Shown: positions 1 through 4,885 of the stretch, one piece after another
Layout: each line of letters begins with the position of its first letter
Numbering within the stretch: position 1 is the stretch's first letter
Assembly (NCBI GenBank): GCA_002256595.1
Contig: NOLC01000078.1
Location: 1 to 6,053 of the forward strand
Direction: 5' to 3'
Length of the DNA: 6,053 bases
From: Methanosaeta sp. NSP1
GTDB taxonomy: Archaea; Halobacteriota; Methanosarcinia; Methanotrichales; Methanotrichaceae
Notes under the pieces: generated by a model
Databases searched by the model: none
Seen by the model: only the letters and a program-made list of their open reading frames with translations
Told to the model about the DNA's origin: nothing
Program-made: the position numbers and the translations under genes

Positions 1-100
1 CCTGGCCAGGGCAGAGGGGCTGGTCATAGCCCTCTTCGGTCATCACGAGCAGCTCTACTCTGCCAGGATGGCCTGCCCGGTCTGCGGCATGGCCTTTGAC
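1..100 (+). repeat. Exact 100-bp direct repeat, copy 1 (at window edge)
   Basis: Every base matches 697-796. The offset is 696 bases, or 232 codons, so both copies read in the same uvrA frame (LARAEGLVIALFGHHEQLYS, then ARMACPVCGMAFD). Identity ends after GCCTTTGAC (Ala-Phe-Asp), where this copy continues ACCATCTATGCC. Copy 1 is the misplaced one, because UvrA normally has Walker A plus SSLAFDT here. The repeat may extend left beyond the window. Confidence 0.98.
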
Positions 101-2854
101 ACCATCTATGCCGAGGGCCAGCGCCGCTATGTTGAATCGCTATCCTCCTACGCCCGCCAGTTCCTGGGCCAGATGGACAAGCCCGATGTGGACAGCATTG
201 AGGGCCTTTCCCCGGCCATCTCCATAGAGCAGAAGACCACCTCCAAGAATCCCCGCAGCACTGTGGGGACGGTGACCGAGATCTATGATTACCTTCGGCT
301 GCTCTTCGCCCGCATCGGCATTCCCCACTGCCCGGTGCACGGCATAAAAATCGAGTCCCAGTCGCCGGAGAGGATAGCAGAGAGCATCCTGGAGCAGGCC
401 CAAAAGGCTGCCGGCAGGCCGCACGAGGAAAGGCAGACCCCTGGGGAGGAAAGAGAGGAAGGCACACAGGTCACCATTCTGGCCCCCCTGATCCGCCAGA
501 AGAAGGGGACCTACGGCCAGCTCTTTGCCGACCTCAACGCTGAGGGCTTCTCCCGCGTCCGTGTGAATGGCGAGATCCGCCGCACCGATGAGAAGATCGA
601 TCTGGACCGCTACAAAAAGCACGATATAGATCTGGTCATGGACCGGCTGGATCCATGCCAGGACCGGGCCAGGCTGGTGGAAGCGGTGGAAAATGCCCTG
701 GCCAGGGCAGAGGGGCTGGTCATAGCCCTCTTCGGTCATCACGAGCAGCTCTACTCTGCCAGGATGGCCTGCCCGGTCTGCGGCATGGCCTTTGACTTTG
801 GAGCCTGTGAGGTCTGCGATGGCCTGGGCATAAAGATGGAGTTCGATCCGGAATTGATCATACCGGACCGGGAGCTATGCATAGCCGACGGGGCGGTGGC
901 GCTTTACAGGAACATCATAGACGGCTGGCGGGGCCAGCACCTGGCTGCCGTGGCCAAGCACTTTGGATTTGATATCTTCACTCCCATAAAGGACCTATCC
1001 CAGGAGCAATTCAGCGCCCTGATGTACGGATCGGACCAGCGCATCCAGTTCTCCATGAGCATGAAAAATGGGGACGCCTACTGGCAGCATAACGGCCAGT
1101 GGGAGGGGCTGGTGCCCCAGAGCATCCGCCTCTACGGCCAGACCGCCTCCGATTACCGCCGCGAAGAGTTAGAGCGGTTCATGAGGGTCCTGCCCTGCCC
1201 CGCCTGCGGTGGCAAGAGGCTCAAGGACAAGGTTCTGGCGGTGAAGATCGCCGAGAAGTCCATTGTGGATGTGACCGACCTCTCGGTTTCCGAGAGCCAG
1301 GCCTTCTTTGCCCGCATTGGCCAGCTGCTCACAGAAAAAGAGCAGGAGATCGCCCGCCAGGTCTTGAAGGAGATCTCCTCCAGGCTTGGTTTTTTGGAGC
1401 ATGTGGGTCTGGGCTATCTCAACTTATCCCGCAATGCCGGAACCCTATCCGGTGGCGAGGCCCAGAGGATCCGCCTGGCCACCCAGATCGGCTCCAACCT
1501 CACCGGTGTCCTTTACGTCCTGGATGAGCCCTCCATCGGCCTGCACCAGAGGGACAACGCCCGGCTCATCGAGACCCTGAAGAAGCTGAGGGATCTGGGA
1601 AACACCCTCATCGTGGTGGAGCATGACGAGGAGACCATCCGGGCAGCGGACCATGTGCTGGACATCGGGCCTGGGGCGGGAATCCATGGCGGCTATGTGG
1701 TGGCAGAGGGCCGGCCGGAGGAGATCGAGGCCAGTGCCGCGTCCCTCACCGGCCAGTACCTCTGCGGCAAAAAGAGAATCGATCCTCCGGCTGAAAGGAG
1801 AAAAAGCAGCTCTTTCATCCGCCTATTGGGCTGCCGGGAGAACAACCTGCAAAACATTGATGCGGCCATACCCCTGGGAGTCTTTACCGCCGTCACCGGT
1901 GTCTCCGGCTCGGGCAAGTCCACCCTGATCTACGACACCCTCTACCGGGCTCTGATGAAGAAGATCTACCGGTCCAGCGCCGAGCCGGGCCAGTTTGACA
2001 GCATGGCCTTCGACTCTGAGGTGGACAAGGTTATAGTTATAGACCAGAGCCCCATCGGCCGGACTCCCCGCTCCAATCCCGCCACCTATACCAAGATCTT
2101 CGATCCCATCCGGCAGGCCTTTGCCGAGACCAAGGAGGCCAAAGTTCGGGGCTACAAGGCGGGGCGCTTCTCCTTCAACCTGCGGGGAGGACGGTGCGAG
2201 GCCTGCCAGGGAGACGGCCTGATCAAGATCGAGATGAACTTTCTGCCTGATGTTTACATCGAGTGTGAGGAGTGCAAAGGGAGCCGCTACAACCGGGAGA
2301 CCCTGGAGGTCAGATACAAGGACAGGTCCATTGCTGAGGTCCTGGACATGACTGTGGAGGAGGCCCGGGAGCACTTCCAGAACATCCCGACCATAAAAAG
2401 CAAGCTGGACACACTGGTCGGGGTGGGGCTGGGATACATCAAGCTGGGGCAGAGCTCGACCACTCTTTCCGGTGGCGAGGCCCAGAGGATCAAGCTCACC
2501 CGCGAGCTGGCCAAGCGGGGCACGGGCAGAACGGTCTATCTGCTTGACGAGCCCACGACGGGCCTGCACTTCGATGATGTCAAGAAGCTGATCTCCGTCC
2601 TGGATGATCTGGTGGCCAAGGGCAACAGCGTGGTGGTGATAGAGCACAACCTGGATGTGATCAAGTGCGCCGACTACATCATCGACATGGGCCCGGAGGG
2701 GGGCAGCGCCGGGGGCCGAATCGTGGCCCAGGGAACGCCGGAGGAGGTGGCAGCGGTGGAAGGGAGCCACACGGGGATGTACTTGAGGACAAGGGTAGGA
2801 AGCGGAGCTATGAAGAGGATTGCAGGGAAAAAAGGAAAAAGTGGAAGGGCTTGA
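2..2854 (+). CDS. uvrA: UvrA, excinuclease ABC subunit A; 5'-incomplete and rearranged
   Basis: UvrA is the DNA-damage-sensing ATPase of nucleotide excision repair; it dimerises, loads UvrB at lesions and leaves. The frame is open from base 2. The ATG at 68 lies inside a zinc-finger motif and is not the real start; residues below count from it. Visible: the TIYAEGQRRYVESL segment that normally follows Walker A (12-25), Q-loop region SIEQKTTSKNPRSTVGT (about 52-68), the UvrB-binding insertion (about 99-225), first zinc finger C235/C238/C247/C250, ABC signature LSGGEAQR (460-467), Walker B LDEP (485-488), H-loop His519, second Walker A GVSGSGKST (611-619), second zinc finger C710/C713/C733/C736, second LSGGEAQR (800-807), LDEP (826-829) and His860, then a Lys/Arg-rich tail. 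Odd: the first Walker A and about 40 N-terminal residues are replaced by a copy of the zinc-finger segment, and the first zinc finger has only 8 residues between its Cys pairs where about 20 is usual. As written, ATP site I could not work. The family call is certain; whether the gene is intact in the genome is not. Confidence 0.96.
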   Translation: MARAEGLVIALFGHHEQLYSARMACPVCGMAFDTIYAEGQRRYVESLSSYARQFLGQMDKPDVDSIEGLSPAISIEQKTTSKNPRSTVGTVTEIYDYLRLLFARIGIPHCPVHGIKIESQSPERIAESILEQAQKAAGRPHEERQTPGEEREEGTQVTILAPLIRQKKGTYGQLFADLNAEGFSRVRVNGEIRRTDEKIDLDRYKKHDIDLVMDRLDPCQDRARLVEAVENALARAEGLVIALFGHHEQLYSARMACPVCGMAFDFGACEVCDGLGIKMEFDPELIIPDRELCIADGAVALYRNIIDGWRGQHLAAVAKHFGFDIFTPIKDLSQEQFSALMYGSDQRIQFSMSMKNGDAYWQHNGQWEGLVPQSIRLYGQTASDYRREELERFMRVLPCPACGGKRLKDKVLAVKIAEKSIVDVTDLSVSESQAFFARIGQLLTEKEQEIARQVLKEISSRLGFLEHVGLGYLNLSRNAGTLSGGEAQRIRLATQIGSNLTGVLYVLDEPSIGLHQRDNARLIETLKKLRDLGNTLIVVEHDEETIRAADHVLDIGPGAGIHGGYVVAEGRPEEIEASAASLTGQYLCGKKRIDPPAERRKSSSFIRLLGCRENNLQNIDAAIPLGVFTAVTGVSGSGKSTLIYDTLYRALMKKIYRSSAEPGQFDSMAFDSEVDKVIVIDQSPIGRTPRSNPATYTKIFDPIRQAFAETKEAKVRGYKAGRFSFNLRGGRCEACQGDGLIKIEMNFLPDVYIECEECKGSRYNRETLEVRYKDRSIAEVLDMTVEEAREHFQNIPTIKSKLDTLVGVGLGYIKLGQSSTTLSGGEAQRIKLTRELAKRGTGRTVYLLDEPTTGLHFDDVKKLISVLDDLVAKGNSVVVIEHNLDVIKCADYIIDMGPEGGSAGGRIVAQGTPEEVAAVEGSHTGMYLRTRVGSGAMKRIAGKKGKSGRA
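694..709. repeat. 16-bp perfect palindrome inside uvrA
   Basis: TGCCCTGGCCAGGGCA equals its own reverse complement. It encodes part of the segment just before the zinc finger. The base matching window position 1 is 697, three bases into this palindrome, so the visible left end of the repeat lies within it. It could be a breakpoint, a polymerase or assembly stumbling point, or chance. Confidence 0.9.
697..796 (+). repeat. Exact 100-bp direct repeat, copy 2 (native position)
   Basis: This copy is identical to 1-100. It sits where UvrA normally carries the end of the UvrB-binding domain and the first CPxC of zinc finger 1, so it is the native copy. After base 796 it continues TTTGGAGCCTGT (Phe-Gly-Ala-Cys). 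The stretch normally found between these points, resembling ELxPRxFSFNSP in homologues, is missing. Confidence 0.98.
1448..1471 (+). repeat. 24-bp exact repeat over ABC signature I of uvrA
   Basis: These 24 bases, covering the codons for SGGEAQRI, are identical to 2468-2491. The two ABC signatures are ancient paralogues, so the protein match is expected. The match at every third-codon position is tighter than the protein requires. Confidence 0.9.
2468..2491 (+). repeat. 24-bp exact repeat over ABC signature II of uvrA
   Basis: Partner of 1448-1471. The flanking codons differ (CTA before the first copy and CTT before this one; CGC-CTG-GCC after the first and AAG-CTC-ACC here), so identity is confined to the signature codons. 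Confidence 0.9.
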
Positions 2855-2925
2855 GGAATTGCCGGATTCCCTGATGGTTGAGATTGAGCATGGCCTGTAA
2901 ATTATCCAGGAGAATGATTGAGCAC

Positions 2926-2955
2926 TTATTTAATAATTTTTAAAATTTTCTTTTG
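2926..2955 (+). terminator. Probable T-rich transcript end of uvrA
   Basis: About 70-100 bases after the uvrA stop the sequence turns strongly A/T-rich, with T-runs (ATTTTTAAAATTTTCTTTT). Archaeal RNA polymerase terminates at such T-runs without needing a hairpin. The central AAAATTTT is symmetric, so the same site could also end the convergent minus-strand transcript of the small gene. A weak 5-bp hairpin (GGAAT 2855-2859 with ATTCC 2866-2870) lies directly after the stop codon. The call rests on composition and position only. Confidence 0.55.
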
Positions 2956-2962
2956 ATGAGCA

Positions 2963-3026
2963 TAAGGTGGGTGAGCGAAGGGAGGGATTAAAGCGATTGT
3001 AGGAGGGAACGGTCCTTCGCCCTTTT
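2963..3026 (+). other. Purine-rich stem-loop element, copy 1
   Basis: GCGAAGG (2975-2981) pairs perfectly with CCTTCGC (3014-3020) around a 32-base purine-rich loop that holds TGTAGGAGGGA (2999-3009). The 3' arm is followed by CCCTTTTAATAATT. A second element at 3410-3479 has the same design: AAGG-GGG lead-in, a different but self-complementary stem, a loop starting GARGGA, the same 11-base loop motif near the 3' arm, and TTCGCC at the 3' side. It could be a small structured RNA, a terminator hairpin for uvrA read-through, or a short dispersed repeat. The strand is assigned only because a T-rich tail follows on the plus strand. Confidence 0.45.
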
Positions 3027-3063
3027 AATAATTACTGGATGGACCGCAGAGGGATAATAGGGC

Positions 3064-3288
3064 TCATCCCTGCACCCAAAGCTCCTGCGGCCATTGCCCA
3101 TCCCCTTCGTGGCAAAGCTTGTCGTTCTCTCCTGCCTGAAAGCGGCTGCGGATCATCTCATCCACCTCCGAAAGCCTGACCCCGAAGACCTCCGCCAGGA
3201 TCTCCCTGGCCGCCTCCAGCTCCATTGCCTTCCTATCGCATATTGCCGTCCTCTGTAAACCAAATAGCTGCTCAAAGACTGCGGCCAT
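3064..3288 (-). CDS. Small uncharacterised 74-residue protein
   Basis: I do not recognise a named family. The ATG at 3286-3288 is preceded by AGGAGA (3293-3298 on the minus strand) at 4-5 bases, a good ribosome site that supports a real gene; the stop is TGA at 3064-3066. The protein is soluble-looking, with no signal peptide or membrane segment. A helix-forming, acid/base-rich centre (about 19-51, including AAREILAEVFGVRLSEVDEM) is followed by a short tail with two Trp residues (WPQELW). Its Cys residues (17 and 59) do not form a metal motif. The codon use matches the GC-rich neighbours. The helical AREILAEVFGV-type core reminds me of short hypothetical proteins seen in several copies in Methanothrix, but that is memory and not a search. 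It converges on uvrA and is flanked on both sides by related stem-loop elements. Confidence 0.65.
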   Translation of the reverse strand: MAAVFEQLFGLQRTAICDRKAMELEAAREILAEVFGVRLSEVDEMIRSRFQAGENDKLCHEGDGQWPQELWVQG

Positions 3289-3292
3289 GATA

Positions 3293-3298
3293 TCTCCT
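3293..3298 (-). promoter_or_regulatory. Ribosome binding site of the 74-residue gene
   Basis: On the minus strand this reads AGGAGA, ending 4 bases before the ATG at 3288. It matches the archaeal anti-Shine-Dalgarno (GGAGGTGA-type) and fixes the start codon. The AT-rich 3300-3385 stretch just upstream probably holds the promoter, but no single TATA box stands out. Confidence 0.65.
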
Positions 3299-3409
3299 AC
3301 TACGTATAAGGATATGAATCTTTTCAGGAAAACAATATCAATGAATCATTTTTACACAATAGAAAGTATGAATAAGATACAAATGATGCCATGAAAAATC
3401 CCGGCAGGC

Positions 3410-3479
3410 TAAAAGGAGGGAGGGAAAGTCGTGAAGGAAAAGGGATGTAGGAGGGAGATGCAACGACTTTCGCCGAAAG
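3410..3479 (+). other. Purine-rich stem-loop element, copy 2
   Basis: GAAAGTCGT (3424-3432) and ACGACTTTC (3463-3471) form a perfect 9-bp stem around a 30-base purine-rich loop holding TGTAGGAGGGA (3446-3456), the same 11 bases as in the loop of the element at 2963-3026. The stems of the two elements differ in sequence yet each pairs perfectly, which argues for selection on structure. The 3' arm can alternatively fold as CTTTC-GCC-GAAAG (3467-3479), which excludes the long stem. The plus strand is assumed by analogy with copy 1. The function is unknown. Confidence 0.45.
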
Positions 3480-3629
3480 CTATATAGTCAATTGCCGAGA
3501 TAAATAGTTTTCGCTATAGAGGCATAGAGGATCCTGCCGCTCCGCACAAATGTATCGCTTAGCAAGGTGATGCCATATGGCCGCCAAACGCTGCACAGAA
3601 AGATCCGCATGTCGGCAAATGGAGAAGGT

Positions 3630-3644
3630 CCAAAATAGAATAGG
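3630..3644 (-). terminator. Possible T-rich transcript end of RNase Z
   Basis: On the minus strand, about 30-40 bases past the RNase Z stop, the sequence reads CCTATTCTATTTTGG, the only T-rich run close to the gene end. Two earlier CTTTTCC runs (direct repeat TGGAAAAGC on the plus strand at 3648-3656 and 3661-3669) may contribute. There is no hairpin. This is a weak composition-based call. Confidence 0.3.
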
Positions 3645-3672
3645 GTCTGGAAAAGCCTGATGGAAAAGCGGC

Positions 3673-4590
3673 TTACTCATCTCTCAGCCTGATCTCCAGA
3701 GACATCAGATCCTCTGCCACGGTGCTCCTCTGGAATATGGATCTGGCCTCTTTTAAGAGGACGGATGAATCCTCCGAGTAGCGGGAGCTGATGTGGGTTA
3801 GGACCAGCATATCCACTCCGGCGCGCCTGGCTATCTCCGCCGCCTCCGCTGCCGTGCTGTGCTTGGTCTCCCTGGCCCACTCCGCCATATCGCTGGCCAG
3901 GGCGCAGTCGTGGATGAGCAGGTCTGCTCTTCGGCTGGCGGCCTCCACCGATGGGCAGGGCCTGGTGTCTCCTGTATAGACCACCTTTCTGCCCGGCCGG
4001 GCCGGACCCATGACCTGATGCGGCTCTATCCTCCGCCCCTCGATTTCTATGCTCTGGCCGCGTTGCAGCCTTCCAAAAAGCGGCCCGGAGGGGACGCCCA
4101 AAGATACGGCTGCCTCGCGGTTGAAGCGTCCCGGTCGTTGCTCCTCCTCCAAACAGTAGCCCAGGCTGGGAACGCTGTGCTGGGTGGAAAAGGCCCTCAC
4201 CTGAAAGCCCTTCATCTCCATGGCCTCTCCCGGCTCAAGCTCCACCGCCCGGACGGGAAAGTCCCGCGAGAAGTAGCAGACAGATTTAAAGCATTCCAGC
4301 ATCCGGGCGGTGTGAATGGGACCGGCGATGGTGATGGGCTCCACTCTTCCCTGAAAGGCCATGGTCTCCAACAGGCCGGGAATGCCCAGGATATGATCTG
4401 CGTGCAGGTGGGTCAGAAAGATGTGAGTGAGGCGCATCATACCTGTCCTGGCCCGCATCATCTGCCTCTGGGTTCCCTCGCCGCAGTCGAAGAGTATCAT
4501 ATCCCCCTCCCGGTTTACAAGTACGGCAGAGGGATTTCTCTCCGGGGTGGGAAGCGATCCGGCGGTTCCGAGAAAGGTCACATTGAGCAT
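3673..4590 (-). CDS. rnz: Ribonuclease Z (tRNase Z), tRNA 3' endonuclease
   Basis: RNase Z is a zinc-dependent metallo-beta-lactamase-fold endonuclease that cuts the 3' trailer from pre-tRNA so that CCA can be present or added; it acts in the cytoplasm as a dimer. The 305 residues fit the short archaeal/bacterial form. Visible: N-terminal FLGTAGSLPTPERNPSA (6-22), FDCGEGTQRQ (34-43), metal motif HLHADH (His61, His63, Asp65, His66), His138 in STQHSVPSLGY, the family motif GVPSGPLFGRLQRG (165-178), YTGDTRP with Asp208, KHSTAAEAA with His244, and THISSRY with His266. All expected metal and catalytic residues are present. The start chosen is ATG 4588-4590, because GAGG lies 6 bases upstream and the protein begins directly at the first beta-strand. 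A TTG ten codons earlier (4618-4620) lies in a hairpin and lacks support. The gene is probably transcribed alone; the upstream TPR gene has its own terminator. Confidence 0.96.
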   Translation of the reverse strand: MLNVTFLGTAGSLPTPERNPSAVLVNREGDMILFDCGEGTQRQMMRARTGMMRLTHIFLTHLHADHILGIPGLLETMAFQGRVEPITIAGPIHTARMLECFKSVCYFSRDFPVRAVELEPGEAMEMKGFQVRAFSTQHSVPSLGYCLEEEQRPGRFNREAAVSLGVPSGPLFGRLQRGQSIEIEGRRIEPHQVMGPARPGRKVVYTGDTRPCPSVEAASRRADLLIHDCALASDMAEWARETKHSTAAEAAEIARRAGVDMLVLTHISSRYSEDSSVLLKEARSIFQRSTVAEDLMSLEIRLRDE

Positions 4591-4596
4591 CGTAGG

Positions 4597-4600
4597 CCTC
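4597..4600 (-). promoter_or_regulatory. Ribosome binding site of RNase Z
   Basis: GAGG on the minus strand, 6 bases before the ATG at 4590. It decides the start in favour of this ATG over the in-frame TTG at 4620. Confidence 0.55.
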
Positions 4601-4601
4601 G

Positions 4602-4623
4602 TTCTTGCTTTGCGGAGCAAGAG
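4602..4623 (-). promoter_or_regulatory. Hairpin in the RNase Z leader
   Basis: On the minus strand TCTTGCT pairs perfectly with AGCAAGA (7 bp, 4616-4622 with 4603-4609) around the 6-base loop CCGCAA, with one more G-U pair possible outside. It ends 2 bases before the GAGG ribosome site, close enough to affect ribosome access if the leader is transcribed. Upstream (4640-4800) is AT-richer and presumably holds the promoter; CTATATGG near 4790 on the minus strand is a possible TATA box but is not convincing. Confidence 0.4.
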
Positions 4624-4853
4624 ACAATTTTTCTACCATATCATCCTTTGCATCTCCTTTCGAATTCACAAAAAATGTATTGTGCCTCGAGACAATAATG
4701 AGCCTTAGTTTGCCATTGAAGCAAGATCTGGGCTGAGACTCATTTCTCAAGAATCATGGCCCAGGTTCCTCTTCTGAGAATTGATTTCCATATAGGATTT
4801 GATTGGCGGCTCATTTGATCGGCGGCAGGCTCTTTGCCATGTATTCATGCCCG

Positions 4854-4885
4854 AATAAAATAAGATAGGGCCGTTCCCTTGCCCT
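4854..4885 (-). terminator. Hairpin plus U-rich tail ending the TPR gene
   Basis: On the minus strand AGGGC (4885-4881) pairs with GCCCT (4871-4867) around a 9-base loop and is followed by ATCTTATTTTATT. Part of the TPR gene's TAG stop codon (4884-4886) forms the first arm, so the stop and the terminator are fused. The position directly at the gene end and the T-rich tail both support termination, separating this gene from RNase Z downstream. Confidence 0.6.

Larger units (their letters stand above)
3289..3672. other. Intergenic region between the small gene and RNase Z
   Basis: About 380 bases with no convincing gene. From left to right: the ribosome site and AT-rich presumed promoter of the small gene (3293-3385); the second stem-loop element (3410-3479); a palindromic CTATATAG (3480-3487) resembling an archaeal TATA box on either strand; a mixed-composition stretch (3490-3630) in which I see no tRNA, box C/D or other known RNA; and the T-rich end of the RNase Z transcript (3630-3644). 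An open frame on the minus strand (3480-3680, 66 codons) overlaps the RNase Z stop but has codon use unlike the neighbours and no good ribosome site, so it is not annotated as a gene. Confidence 0.6.

Noticed and set aside
68..70. ATG as the uvrA start codon
   Set aside because: It sits inside the duplicated zinc-finger motif and the frame is open upstream to base 2, so it is an internal Met and not a start.
1823..2770. Long minus-strand open frame opposite uvrA
   Set aside because: It is a mirror frame of the GC-rich uvrA gene, whose coding strand is certain from ABC and zinc-finger motifs.
3457..3486. Nine-codon open frame after the GGAGGG in the second stem-loop element
   Set aside because: The GGAGG is too close to the ATG (about 3 bases) for normal initiation, and the peptide is very short; not supportable as a gene.
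3384..3576. 9-base repeat TGATGCCAT at 3384-3392 and 3568-3576
   Set aside because: It is short, with unrelated flanks, and is consistent with chance.
3568..3660. Possible box C/D RNA (GTGATGC near 3567 and CTGA near 3657)
   Set aside because: The boxes are imperfect, about 90 bases apart without usable C'/D' boxes, and no terminal stem was found.
3480..3680. 66-codon minus-strand open frame overlapping the RNase Z stop (ATGAGTAA)
   Set aside because: Codon use with many A/T third positions differs from the neighbours, the nearest GGAG is about 12 bases from the ATG, and the protein shows no recognisable pattern. It could be a decayed remnant, but nothing supports translation.
4618..4620. 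TTG as an upstream start for RNase Z
   Set aside because: It lies in a hairpin stem, has no ribosome site, and would add ten residues before the conserved first strand of the fold.
3859..4698. Long plus-strand open frame opposite RNase Z
   Set aside because: It lies antisense to a complete RNase Z with all metal ligands; the translation is low-complexity and has no domain.
4286..4750. Minus-strand open frame overlapping the RNase Z start in another frame
   Set aside because: Most of it is an out-of-frame reading of RNase Z, and there is no independent support.
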